Shown in pieces: positions 43,801 to 51,851 of a stretch of DNA of 64,000 nt. The notes below the pieces were generated by a model. That model was not told the DNA's origin. It ran no database searches and was given only the letters and a program-made list of their open reading frames with translations. The position numbers and the translations under genes were made by a program. Positions within the stretch are counted from its first letter, which is position 1. Every line of letters begins with the position of its first letter. Source of the DNA: Paenalcaligenes hominis_A (GTDB lineage: Bacteria > Pseudomonadota > Gammaproteobacteria > Burkholderiales > Burkholderiaceae_B); assembly GCF_041359055.1 (NCBI RefSeq), contig NZ_JBGJKZ010000003.1:1-64000 (forward strand), given 5' to 3'.

Positions 43801-44888
43801 GTACGGGTTTCGAAAAACCGTGCTAAGCGCAAGGGTAGCCAGTGAATATGCCCAGGAAAAGCACCACTGACAAAACCGACATGACCCCCATTTTGAGGTT
43901 GATGCAACAGAACCGCATCGGAGCAATCCTGTGGCTGAGCTAAAGAGTTTTCCGGAATAAACGGGTCGTTTTTAGCGTTAAGCATCAGCGTAGGGGTGCT
44001 AATTTGCCCCAACAAAGGCTTGCTTGAGGCCTGTGTCCAGTAATCCAAAGCATGTTGGTAGCCATGCATAGGCGCTGTATATACATCATCAAAGTCGCGT
44101 AGAGTGCGAGCTTGACCTAGACGTAAAATATCAATCATGCCAGGGAAGCGCTTGGACTTTTCAAAGATTTTACTGCGCATTGTTTTTAAAAAATGGGGGC
44201 AGTAAATGCGGCGTCCGGCAAAGCCTTCGGATAGGTGACGACCACAGCTGACCAAGTCTGAAGGTGCAGAGATAGCCGCAGCGGCTTCGATCCAGTTGCA
44301 AGCAGAGCCTTGTTCACCCAGATATTTCAATAAAGCATTGCCGCCCAAAGATACCCCTACTGCATGCCACTGCGCATAAGGAAGCTTTTGCCTTACGGTA
44401 TCTAAAATAAACTTTACTTCCTCGCTGTCCCCAGAGTAATACGAACGTGCCATGCGATTAGGGAACCCAGAGCACCCCCGAAAATGGGCTACTACGACTA
44501 TCCAGCCTCTGGCTCGGAAGTACTGAGCAATGGCTTGGGCATAATGGCTTTTACTGCTGCCCTCAAGACCATGAAAAATAACAAGAGCTTGAACTTGATG
44601 GTTTTGAGGTAGCTGATCCCAGTCCTGATCTAATACCCATCGCCTTGCTGCTGTTTGACTAAGATGTGAGTCTTTAGGGGCCGTTTTGCCATTAGGTAGA
44701 CGGTCTGCAAATAGACCGGGCCCTGTCCAGTCGAGATCAAGAAAGTCGCCATCAGGCGTGTTAATGCGTTGACGTACAAAATTAATACGCTGATGGTGCG
44801 CTAAATAGGCACCATAAATGGTTTGAAGGTGTCCGCCCGGTAGCCAAATAGGGGAAGGGCAGTCGGAAAGATCTATTTTGGCGGTCAC
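43797..44888 (-). CDS. YheT-family alpha/beta hydrolase
   Basis: 363 residues. The nucleophile elbow is GVSLGGNALLKYLGE, preceded by the FHGLEGSSKSHYAQAIA oxyanion region and HFRGCSGFPNR. The catalytic Asp and His lie in NAKNDPFIPE and QNGGHVGF. This is the YheT/ABHD1-3 family of esterases or lipases, whose physiological substrate is not established in bacteria. It is followed upstream by a small zinc-finger gene on the same strand (37-bp gap). Confidence 0.9.
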   Translation of the reverse strand: MTAKIDLSDCPSPIWLPGGHLQTIYGAYLAHHQRINFVRQRINTPDGDFLDLDWTGPGLFADRLPNGKTAPKDSHLSQTAARRWVLDQDWDQLPQNHQVQALVIFHGLEGSSKSHYAQAIAQYFRARGWIVVVAHFRGCSGFPNRMARSYYSGDSEEVKFILDTVRQKLPYAQWHAVGVSLGGNALLKYLGEQGSACNWIEAAAAISAPSDLVSCGRHLSEGFAGRRIYCPHFLKTMRSKIFEKSKRFPGMIDILRLGQARTLRDFDDVYTAPMHGYQHALDYWTQASSKPLLGQISTPTLMLNAKNDPFIPENSLAQPQDCSDAVLLHQPQNGGHVGFVSGAFPGHIHWLPLRLARFFETRT

Positions 44889-44925
44889 AAGTAATACAAA
44901 CGCAATAAAGGGTCAAATAATAGGG

Positions 44926-45129
44926 TTATTCGGGGTGGTTTTCAGGAACCAGTTGGTAGGTAGCGCTACAATAAGGACAGCTAGCACGCCCCTCTTTTTC
45001 TATTTCTATATAAACTCGGGGATGCATATTCCATAAAGGAGCATTGGGTGGTGGACAATATACCGGTAAATCTGCTTCGGTCACAAAATGGGTTTCAGAC
45101 TGCTGCTGGGCATTTGGGACTGCACTCAT
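44926..45129 (-). CDS. Zinc-finger protein of the CHCC (NDUFS6-like) family
   Basis: 67 residues. The C-terminal half has the pattern C-x(n)-H-x(n)-CPYC: YCPPPNAPLWNMHPRVYIEI, then ASCPYCSATYQL, the zinc-binding CHCC module of complex I subunit NDUFS6 and its bacterial homologues. In Alpha- and Betaproteobacteria such proteins are annotated as zinc-finger domain proteins of unknown role. A GGAGCC SD precedes the ATG. Confidence 0.85.
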   Translation of the reverse strand: MSAVPNAQQQSETHFVTEADLPVYCPPPNAPLWNMHPRVYIEIEKEGRASCPYCSATYQLVPENHPE

Positions 45130-45214
45130 AGTGGCTCCTTTAGGGCAAATAAGCGAATGATGGGTAATTGTAGCAAGCCCAGAGAGTCAACGTGCATTTA
45201 ACACAGGGGATAGA

Positions 45215-45955
45215 GTGTTTTTATTTAACAAGTTCTGGCCTGGGGCTATATCCGATCGAAAACGCTATTATTTTAGCCTAGGTTTAAAGGATACGGCGGC
45301 ACCTTTAATTGCGACGGGTATTTGGGGGTTTGTAACGGGCATTGCTATGATGAAATCAGCCTTAGGCGAAAGCTTTTCGGCACTGATGACATTAATGGTA
45401 TATGCCGGCTCAGCCCAATTGACCTCTTTACCTTTAATCAACAGCAATTCACCACTCTGGCTGATCTTTGTTGCTGGCATGATCGTAAATATACGCTTTA
45501 TTATATTTTCTGCTGCTTTACAGCCTTTTTTTAGGCATTTGGCCTGGTATAAGCGATTACTTTTAGGCTATATCACTACCGATATGGGGTTTGTGTTGTT
45601 TATCTCACGCTTTGGTCATGACTCAACTCGAGAGCGAATGCGCCACGTGTGGTATTTTTTAGGGTTGGTTATTCCCAATTGGTTAGTGTGGCAAACCACG
45701 TCATTTATGGGTATATATGCTGGGCGTTTGGTGCCCGAGTCGTGGGGGATTGAATACGCTGCGGTTTTAGCGTTGCTAGCTGTGGTGGTGCCTCTTTTGA
45801 AAACACGACCTTTTATCATGTGCTTGGTTGTTGCAGGTCTAGTAGCGTGGGCAGGGCAACTGTTGCCGTTACGGATGGGGCTTGGGGCTGCTGTCATTGC
45901 TGGGGTGATTGCAGGCGTGGTGACTGAGCAACTTCAAAGCAAAAGAGAGACCTAA
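45215..45955 (+). CDS. azlC: Branched-chain amino acid exporter subunit AzlC
   Basis: 246 residues, about seven membrane helices. The motifs GFVTGIAMMKSALGESFSALMTLMVYAGSAQL and NIRFIIFSAALQPFF are characteristic of AzlC/YgaZ. It works with the small AzlD subunit to export valine and related amino acids. The start is GTG 45215 with AGGGGAT at the right distance. The azlD gene begins directly after its stop codon. Confidence 0.92.
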   Translation: MFLFNKFWPGAISDRKRYYFSLGLKDTAAPLIATGIWGFVTGIAMMKSALGESFSALMTLMVYAGSAQLTSLPLINSNSPLWLIFVAGMIVNIRFIIFSAALQPFFRHLAWYKRLLLGYITTDMGFVLFISRFGHDSTRERMRHVWYFLGLVIPNWLVWQTTSFMGIYAGRLVPESWGIEYAAVLALLAVVVPLLKTRPFIMCLVVAGLVAWAGQLLPLRMGLGAAVIAGVIAGVVTEQLQSKRET

Positions 45956-46291
45956 ATGGCATTAACACAGTATGATTGGTATATTTTAGGGGTAGTTGTC
46001 TGTTTAACCTTGGTTAGTCTTATTTCCAGATCTAGCTACTTCCTTTTTGGTGATCACCTTCCCCTACCTGAAAGTGTGCGTAGTGCATTACGTTATGCAC
46101 CTGTGGCTGCCTTAACTGCCATTATTATCCCAGAAATTTTTCCTTGGTCGGCTCACGACGCACCGAGCCTAGACCTTAATAAACTCATTGCTGCTGCAGT
46201 GGCTGTTTTGGTTTATTTGCGTACGCAAAGCACCGTATTATTAATGATAGCGGGCATCGCCATTTACGCCTTGGGCAAAGTATTTTTCTAA
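45956..46291 (+). CDS. azlD: Branched-chain amino acid exporter subunit AzlD
   Basis: 111 residues with three or four membrane helices and the family landmarks YFLFGDHLPLPESVRSALRYAPVAALTAI and a conserved aspartate/asparagine loop. It pairs with AzlC. The ATG immediately follows the azlC stop, which indicates translational coupling. Confidence 0.92.
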   Translation: MALTQYDWYILGVVVCLTLVSLISRSSYFLFGDHLPLPESVRSALRYAPVAALTAIIIPEIFPWSAHDAPSLDLNKLIAAAVAVLVYLRTQSTVLLMIAGIAIYALGKVFF

Positions 46292-46318
46292 GACCCAGCA
46301 GCGCTATATACATACTAA

Positions 46319-47674
46319 ATGAAAGAAACATCTACAGATACAGTTACTAGCTTTTCTAGCTTTGGATTACATCCCGATTTATTGTCTTCAATCTTAGCGG
46401 CAGGTTATTCCACTCCTACTCCTATTCAAGCACAAGCGCTTCCAGTCGTTATGCAAGGGCGTGACGTCATGGGGGCAGCCCAAACAGGAACGGGAAAAAC
46501 CGCTGCATTTTCGTTACCTATTTTGCATCGTTTGATGCCTTTTGCTACGCATAGTGCGTCGCCTGCTCGGCATCCTGTCCGCGCCCTGATTTTAACCCCC
46601 ACTCGCGAGCTAGCCGACCAGGTTGGGGAAAGCGTAAAGCTTTATTGTAAAAATACACCACTGCGCTCAGCTGTGGTTTTTGGTGGTGTAGATATTCATG
46701 CGCAACGCGATGAGTTGCGTCGTGGCTGTGAGATTTTAATTGCCACGCCCGGGCGCTTGCTTGATCACATTGAGCAGAAAAACGTTAATTTATCCCAAGT
46801 CGGTATTTTGGTATTGGACGAGGCCGACCGGATGCTGGACATGGGCTTTTTGCCTGATTTAGATCGTATTGTGCGCCAGCTACCTCCGCAGCGCCAAAGT
46901 CTATTGTTCTCGGCAACATTTAGTCCCGAAATCCGCAAGCTGGGAAATAACTTTTTAAATAATCCAGTTAGTATCGAAGTGGCGGCACGCAATGCCACCG
47001 CAGATACCGTGCAACAAAGTGCTTATAGCGCAGAGGGCGATGAGAAACGTCAAGCTGTTATACACGTAGTGCGTAGCAAGAAACTTAGCCAAGTGATTGT
47101 GTTTACGAACACCAAAGCGGGGGCAGCGCGCTTAGCTCGTCAGCTTGAGCGCGACGGCATTAAAGCCGAATCCATTCATGGCGACAAAAGCCAGCTTGAA
47201 CGCATGAAAGTGCTAGAAGCCTTTAAAAGCAACCAAGTTGAAGTACTGGTCGCAACCGATGTAGCGGCTCGTGGCCTAGATGTGGCGGGTGTACCGTGTG
47301 TGATTAACTTTGACTTGCCTTTTAATGCAGAAGACTATGTGCATCGTATCGGGCGTACAGGCCGTGCCGGGGCCAAGGGCGAGGCAATTGCCTTGGTTAG
47401 CACAGAGGAAATGCACTTATGGGCAGATATTCAAAAACTAACCGGTAAAAAGCTCAGTTTGCAACGTCTTAATCTGCCTGCGGCTTCAAGCCGACAGCGC
47501 GAACCTAATCGTCGTCAATACAAAGCACAAGATGAAATCTTTTATAAGCCGTATCAGCCCAATTCAACTACAGCACCACGTACGCAGACTGCGCCGCGCC
47601 GATCGGGTGCTGCAGGTGTAAGCCATAGCAAAAAGCGTAGTGTGGGCATTTTGCTAGGTGGCGGCTACTACTAG
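46319..47674 (+). CDS. rhlE: DEAD-box RNA helicase (RhlE-like)
   Basis: 451 residues. It has a Q motif (YSTPTPIQAQALPVV), AQTGTGKTA, PTRELADQV, VLDEADRMLDMGF, SATF, and HRIGRTGRAGAKG, with a short basic C-terminal tail (about 385-451). RhlE proteins remodel RNA in ribosome assembly and mRNA decay. It stands alone downstream of azlCD. Its last 21 bp overlap the converging thioredoxin-like gene. Confidence 0.93.
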   Translation: MKETSTDTVTSFSSFGLHPDLLSSILAAGYSTPTPIQAQALPVVMQGRDVMGAAQTGTGKTAAFSLPILHRLMPFATHSASPARHPVRALILTPTRELADQVGESVKLYCKNTPLRSAVVFGGVDIHAQRDELRRGCEILIATPGRLLDHIEQKNVNLSQVGILVLDEADRMLDMGFLPDLDRIVRQLPPQRQSLLFSATFSPEIRKLGNNFLNNPVSIEVAARNATADTVQQSAYSAEGDEKRQAVIHVVRSKKLSQVIVFTNTKAGAARLARQLERDGIKAESIHGDKSQLERMKVLEAFKSNQVEVLVATDVAARGLDVAGVPCVINFDLPFNAEDYVHRIGRTGRAGAKGEAIALVSTEEMHLWADIQKLTGKKLSLQRLNLPAASSRQREPNRRQYKAQDEIFYKPYQPNSTTAPRTQTAPRRSGAAGVSHSKKRSVGILLGGGYY

Positions 47675-48037
47675 AGCGTTAAAGTCGGCAGCGGTATGTG
47701 TAAAGATAGGTTGTTTGCTTGCTTGTTGCAATAACCGATCTAAGTGCTCTGCAAAAGGCAACAAGGGACCATAAAATACGGTCCCTTTTTTATTTTGGAT
47801 AAGAATAGTAGGGAAGTCTTCGATGTCTTCGTCAATTAAAAGATCTTCGTGCTCCTCTATGTCTACCCATACAAAAAGATGTTGGGGATATTTTTGTTCG
47901 AGTTGAGCTAGTTGTGACTCAAACCCAGCACAGGTTTTGCACCACGCTGCGCAATAGCACACGATAACAAATTGATCTGCCTGCAGCGCTTCCAACCCCT
48001 GTAGCAGTTCAGTACGATTTTTTTCTGGATAAAGCAC
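47654..48037 (-). CDS. Thioredoxin-like protein
   Basis: 127 residues. A thioredoxin fold with active site WCKTC (about 32-36) in AAWCKTCAGFESQL, the buried acidic strand WVDIEEHEDL, and the cis-proline FPTILI. The CKTC dipeptide differs from the CGPC of classical thioredoxins and suggests different redox properties. No signal peptide, so it is cytosolic. It is convergent with rhlE (21-bp overlap) and divergent from the EI24 gene. Confidence 0.87.
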   Translation of the reverse strand: MLYPEKNRTELLQGLEALQADQFVIVCYCAAWCKTCAGFESQLAQLEQKYPQHLFVWVDIEEHEDLLIDEDIEDFPTILIQNKKGTVFYGPLLPFAEHLDRLLQQASKQPIFTHTAADFNALVVAAT

Positions 48038-48096
48038 TTTTTCACCTTAAAATCAAAAAGCAGTGCTTTGATTATGCCAAATTAACGTGTTCTTGT

Positions 48097-48900
48097 ATGA
48101 ATCATTCAGTTATTTCTTCTACTCAATCTTCCTCTCCTTGGCGACGAGTACGTGTTGCATTTAGTCGGGCGCTAACTTCTCAGTTGCATCCCAAGATGCT
48201 GGCAGCACTTGTTATGCCTTTTTTAGTGGCATTGCTCGGCGCTGTCCTATTGTTGTGGTTCTTTTGGACACCCCTAAAAGAGCATATTGCGCTGTGGTTA
48301 ACACAGTGGGGTATTTTTACAGAACAACCCGACCTTTGGTTGGTCGGAGCAGGCTTATTTGCGATTAAGTTCTTTATTGTGCCTTTGCTAACAGCGGGAG
48401 CTTTATTGCCTATTGCTGGCATTGCCGGTCTGATTGTATCGGCTGTATTGGTGATGCCACTGGTATTAGCTTTTGTGCAAAAAAAACAAGCTGCGCCCAT
48501 TCATAAGCACGGTCAGTTTGCTCTGAGTTACAGCGCAGGCAATGCGTTGTGGGTGGGCTTTTTATTTATTGTGGGCTGGTTAGTGACTTTACCCCTGTGG
48601 TTAATTGGTCCTTTAGCATTGATTTTGCCTGTTTTTTGGTGGGCTTTTGCTTTTACCCGTTTGCTACGAGTGGACTCCATGGTTGAGCATGCGAGTGCCA
48701 AGGAGCGTAAAATTCTTTTAGCACGACACAATAAAGAATACTGGTTTATGGGTATGATGTTGTCATTGTTAAATTTGCTCCCGCTAGCGTGGTTTGTACT
48801 CCCCGTTTTTTCTGCGTTGGTGTTTGCGCACTTTAATTTAGCAGCCTTAGCTGAATTACGCGCAGAGCAAACTGAGCCAATGGAATTAATGCCCTTATAA
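48097..48900 (+). CDS. EI24-domain (CysZ-like) membrane protein
   Basis: 267 residues, four to six membrane segments (about 35-58, 82-130, 148-185, 225-250). The alternating hydrophobic blocks and the motif around WAFAFTRLLRVDSMVEHASAKE resemble the EI24/CysZ family; CysZ is a sulfate permease, but most family members are unassigned. It is followed after 10 bp by the CinA-like gene, so the two are probably co-transcribed. Confidence 0.78.
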   Translation: MNHSVISSTQSSSPWRRVRVAFSRALTSQLHPKMLAALVMPFLVALLGAVLLLWFFWTPLKEHIALWLTQWGIFTEQPDLWLVGAGLFAIKFFIVPLLTAGALLPIAGIAGLIVSAVLVMPLVLAFVQKKQAAPIHKHGQFALSYSAGNALWVGFLFIVGWLVTLPLWLIGPLALILPVFWWAFAFTRLLRVDSMVEHASAKERKILLARHNKEYWFMGMMLSLLNLLPLAWFVLPVFSALVFAHFNLAALAELRAEQTEPMELMPL

Positions 48901-48910
48901 GGATGCAGCA

Positions 48911-49708
48911 ATGAGTCAACCCCACATTCGATTGATTATTATTGGTGATGAGATTTTGTCGGGTCGTCGCGAAGACAAACACTTTGCACGACTGGTCGAG
49001 CTGCTTAAAGAGCGAGGTTTAGCGTTACACAGTGCACAAATTATTTCCGACGATCCCGATCACGTAGAAACCGTACTGCGACAAAGTTTTGCTACGGATG
49101 ATATTGTGTTTAGTTGTGGCGGTATTGGGGCCACTCCTGACGATCAAACACGCCAAGCGGCCGCCCGTGCTTTAGGTTTAGAGTTAGCTTTGCACCCGCA
49201 GGCTGCTGCTTTAATTGCCGAGCGCACCAAAGAACAAGCAGAGGCAGGCCAAGGGGATGCGGATATGTCATTACCTGAAAACCAACAGCGTCTTCAGATG
49301 GGGGTATTTCCAGTCGGTGCCGATATTGTGCCCAACCCCTACAATAAAATTCCGGGGTTTTTCATACGCAATCATACCTTTATGCCGGGTTTCCCTGTGA
49401 TGGCATGGCCCATGATGGAGTGGACTTTAGACAACCGCTACAGCCACTTGCAGCATCAAACGGTCAAAGCTGAACATTCTTTTCTTGCTTTTGGCTTACC
49501 CGAGTCACGCATCACCCCATCGCTTGAGCAGTTAGAGCGCCAATGGCCAGGCATCAAAGCATTTAGCTTACCCAGCGTAGGTGACAACCAGCGTCGGGCC
49601 CATATTGAACTAGGCGTAAAAGGGGAACCCCAAGCCTGTGCTGAAGCATTAGCTTTCTTACGCAGCGAAGTGGAGCGCGTAGGCGGTAAACTGACAGTAA
49701 TAGACTAA
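48911..49708 (+). CDS. Molybdopterin-binding, CinA N-terminal-like protein
   Basis: 265 residues. The MoaB/Mog fold is marked by IIGDEILSGRREDKHF (11-26) and SCGGIGATPDDQTRQAAARAL. Compared with full CinA (about 400) it lacks the C-terminal nicotinamide-nucleotide amidase domain, so a role in molybdopterin metabolism or as a COG1058-type ADP-ribose pyrophosphatase are the alternatives. A strong palindrome for the next gene lies 11 bp after its stop. Confidence 0.85.
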   Translation: MSQPHIRLIIIGDEILSGRREDKHFARLVELLKERGLALHSAQIISDDPDHVETVLRQSFATDDIVFSCGGIGATPDDQTRQAAARALGLELALHPQAAALIAERTKEQAEAGQGDADMSLPENQQRLQMGVFPVGADIVPNPYNKIPGFFIRNHTFMPGFPVMAWPMMEWTLDNRYSHLQHQTVKAEHSFLAFGLPESRITPSLEQLERQWPGIKAFSLPSVGDNQRRAHIELGVKGEPQACAEALAFLRSEVERVGGKLTVID

Positions 49709-49719
49709 AGTGGGGCTTG

Positions 49720-49747
49720 CCATGTTATGGGAAATTTCATAACATGG
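49720..49747. promoter_or_regulatory. Candidate operator of the IclR-type gene
   Basis: CCATGTTATG (49720-49729) and CATAACATGG (49738-49747) are perfect 10-bp inverted arms around GGAAATTT. The centre reads TGGGAAATTTCAT, close to the TGGAAAT-type palindromes bound by IclR regulators. The lack of a T tract makes a terminator unlikely. It lies 57 bp before the regulator's start codon. Confidence 0.6.
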
Positions 49748-49804
49748 AATTGTTGCGATGCATCAATATCGCGTGCCATCCGGCTTTTTTGGTGTGAAAC
49801 AAAT

Positions 49805-50599
49805 ATGTCCACGACAAGTTTTAGCTCTGGTTTAATTACTATTCAGGTGTTGGAGCGCGCTATGCTGCTTCTGGATGAACTGGCGCGTCAATCCGAACCC
49901 ATGGCCCTAAAAGATTTAGCCAAGGCCACTGGGTTGCATACATCTACAGCGCATCGAATATTGAATGATTTGGTGGTGGGGCGCTATGTAGAGCGCGTGG
50001 ATAGCGGCGTGTATCGGCTAGGTATGCGTTTATTAGAGCTCGGTTCTTTAGTGAAAGGGCGCTTAAACGTGCGCACTGTGGCGATTGATGCTATGCGCGA
50101 ACTGCACAAAATTACTGGTCAAACGGTCAACTTGGCTTTAAAACAAGCTGATGAGATTGTGTATGTAGAACGAGCCTGGAGTGAAACATCGGGCATGCAG
50201 GTGGTACGTGCTATTGGTGGTCATGCTCCATTGCATTTAACTTCTAGCGGAAAACTCTTTTTGTCCGAGCTAGACCCACGCCAAGTACGAGCCTATGTAA
50301 TGCGTACAGGGTTGGCTGGAAACACGCGCAACAGCATTACCCAAATGGCCGAGCTTGAAAATGAATTGGCTCTAGTACGGCGTCATGGCTATGCTCGCGA
50401 TAACGAGGAGCTAGAGCTAGGTGTGCGTTGTATAGCCGCAGGCATTTATGACGATGCAGGAACCTTGGTGGCAGGCTTGTCTTTATCTGCACCGGCAGAA
50501 CGCCTGCGTGATTCATGGATTCCCACTTTGCAAGACACGGCTCGGGAGATCTCGATAGGTTTAGGCTTTGAGCCTTTGTTAGCGTCTTCTCCGGCCTAA
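49805..50599 (+). CDS. IclR-family transcriptional regulator
   Basis: 264 residues from ATG 49805. The N-terminal winged HTH spans about 12-75, with MALKDLAKATGLHTSTAHRILNDL as the HTH. The C-terminal effector domain (about 85-260) has the conserved cysteine in RCIAAGIYD and LSLSAPAERL. A frame open from 49727 adds 26 residues that run through the palindrome and are not IclR-like. No catabolic gene is adjacent, so the target is unknown apart from probable autoregulation. Confidence 0.9.
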   Translation: MSTTSFSSGLITIQVLERAMLLLDELARQSEPMALKDLAKATGLHTSTAHRILNDLVVGRYVERVDSGVYRLGMRLLELGSLVKGRLNVRTVAIDAMRELHKITGQTVNLALKQADEIVYVERAWSETSGMQVVRAIGGHAPLHLTSSGKLFLSELDPRQVRAYVMRTGLAGNTRNSITQMAELENELALVRRHGYARDNEELELGVRCIAAGIYDDAGTLVAGLSLSAPAERLRDSWIPTLQDTAREISIGLGFEPLLASSPA

Positions 50600-50636
50600 A
50601 AACAAGCCTCTATACTGGTTCATGCCTTAGGCTCTA

Positions 50637-50930
50637 TTAAGCCCTAACGTAAACCCATCCTTCTTGTTGTTTTTCAATTAAATACACGATGGCAGCGGGA
50701 ACCACTTGTTGTGTTCCTGCTTGTTGGTGCGTGTTTTTCAATGTGTTCTCACATACGCGTAACAATGCGTCCGTATTGTGTGCTTGAGCCAGAGCGGCAG
50801 CGACAGCACCAGCGTTCACTACAATTTCGACTTCGGCCTCGGGCATACTAAGCAATAAGTTGTTGGCATTGTTGCGTGCACGCTGCAGTGAATCAGCACA
50901 GGCGGCATGAATAATAACTCGTGTTGTCAT
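50637..50930 (-). CDS. DsrE-like small protein
   Basis: 97 residues, alpha/beta fold beginning TRVIIHAACADSLQRARNNANNLL and with EIVVNAGAVAAAL. The order of strands matches the DsrE/DsrF-like family, but the conserved sulfur-relay cysteine is not obvious: the cysteines present are in HAACAD and RVCENTL, the latter near the expected position. Function unknown. It converges with the IclR gene (37-bp gap) and is divergent from the phasin gene. Confidence 0.75.
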   Translation of the reverse strand: MTTRVIIHAACADSLQRARNNANNLLLSMPEAEVEIVVNAGAVAAALAQAHNTDALLRVCENTLKNTHQQAGTQQVVPAAIVYLIEKQQEGWVYVRA

Positions 50931-51002
50931 GGTTAATCTCCTTTAATACTAATGCTATTTGCTGTTTTAGCACCACGAAAAATAAGAGCTAAAAGCAGGT
51001 AC

Positions 51003-51030
51003 TTGCTATTCAATTAATACCTAGTACAAT
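51003..51030 (+). promoter_or_regulatory. Putative phasin promoter
   Basis: TTGCTA (51003-51008) and TACAAT (51025-51030) with a 16-base spacer. It lies directly upstream of the PhaR-like palindrome, so a bound repressor would cover the start site. Confidence 0.5.
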
Positions 51031-51035
51031 GAAAT

Positions 51036-51050
51036 TGTTGCGGTGCAACA
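51036..51050. promoter_or_regulatory. PhaR-like operator upstream of the phasin gene
   Basis: TGTTGC and GCAACA form a perfect 6-bp inverted repeat around GGT. PhaR regulators of polyhydroxyalkanoate storage bind TGC-N(3-4)-GCA motifs at phasin promoters. Its position just after the -10 fits repression that is relieved when PHA granules titrate PhaR. Confidence 0.6.
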
Positions 51051-51095
51051 TGAAGGTGGTCCTCAGGGTAAACGCTGTAAGGGTTGAACCTTCAT
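51050..51095 (+). other. 5' leader stem-loop of the phasin mRNA
   Basis: ATGAAGGT (51050-51057) pairs with ACCTTCAT (51088-51095) around a 30-base loop that contains a second small stem (CAG...CTG). It lies between the promoter and the phasin start and may affect stability or translation; no known riboswitch was recognised. Confidence 0.4.
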
Positions 51096-51138
51096 CTACT
51101 ATTTTCCTTTAACTATCAAAGTATTACGAGGAAGCATC

Positions 51139-51711
51139 ATGAGTCCATCTGCACAACAGTTTATTGAATCCCAACAACGCAACCTAGATAATGCCATTGC
51201 TATGCAAAACGCACTTTTCTCTGGTTTTGAGAAGCTGGTGTTATTGAATCTTGGTTTAGTGAAAAGCTCTTTAGAGGATCTCTCTGCGAAAACTCAGCAA
51301 GTCACAAACTTACAGGATGTGCAACAAGCTGCTAAGCTTGTGGGTGAGGTAAGCAAACCTTCTGCTGAGCAAGCCTTGAGTTACAGCAAAAATGCCTATA
51401 GCATTTTAAATGAGGTGCAAAAAGAGATCATTAGCCTAACGGAAAAACAAATTGCTTCAAACCAGCAGCAAGCCGTAGAGCTAGTCGAGCAATTAGCAAA
51501 GAAAGCGCCTACTGGCAGTGAAAGTAGTGTAGCGCTTTTAAAAGCTGGATTGCTTGCAAGCACCAACTTAACTGATACAATTTTAAAAGCTGGGCGTCAG
51601 GCAGCCGAATTGCACGAGTCCAATGTTAATGCCGCTACCGGCGCAGCATTTAAAACGGCAGAGCAGGCCGCCGAGGTCGTAGAAAAAAATTTAGCTCGAG
51701 CTCGTAACTAA
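51139..51711 (+). CDS. phaP: Phasin-family protein
   Basis: 190 residues, almost entirely amphipathic helix rich in Ala, Gln, Glu and Leu, starting MSPSAQQFIESQQRNLDNAI and with the family-typical SYSKNAYSILNEVQKEIISLTEKQ centre. Phasins coat polyhydroxyalkanoate granules. A GAGGAAG SD precedes the ATG by 7 bases. It is a single-gene unit with a PhaR-type operator upstream and a hairpin plus terminator downstream. PHA synthase genes are not in the window. Confidence 0.9.
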   Translation: MSPSAQQFIESQQRNLDNAIAMQNALFSGFEKLVLLNLGLVKSSLEDLSAKTQQVTNLQDVQQAAKLVGEVSKPSAEQALSYSKNAYSILNEVQKEIISLTEKQIASNQQQAVELVEQLAKKAPTGSESSVALLKAGLLASTNLTDTILKAGRQAAELHESNVNAATGAAFKTAEQAAEVVEKNLARARN

Positions 51712-51727
51712 ACGAGTTCAGCTCCGA

Positions 51728-51766
51728 ATTACTTTGATGTACTAGGGGTAGTACTATCAAGGTAAT
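51728..51766 (+). other. Long imperfect hairpin after the phasin gene
   Basis: ATTACTTTGAT-GTAC (51728-51742) folds onto GTAC-T-ATCAAGGTAAT (51751-51766), with one G-T pair and one bulged T, around an 8-base loop. No T tract follows, so it is perhaps an RNA-stabilising 3' stem; the true terminator lies 50 bp further on. Confidence 0.5.
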
Positions 51767-51818
51767 ACTTGGCATAAATTTATTTATGTCATTCCTGTGT
51801 GGTGTGTTGTTTTTTTAT

Positions 51819-51848
51819 AGCCCTTAGCGTCATGCTAAGGGCTTTTTT
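51819..51848 (+). terminator. Intrinsic terminator of the phasin transcript
   Basis: AGCCCTTAGC (51819-51828) pairs with GCTAAGGGCT (51834-51843) around a 5-base loop, followed by a T run. Confidence 0.88.
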
Positions 51849-51851
51849 GCT

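Noticed and set aside
49727..49804. Earlier start for the IclR-type regulator
   Set aside because: The extension runs through the palindrome and has no similarity to the family.
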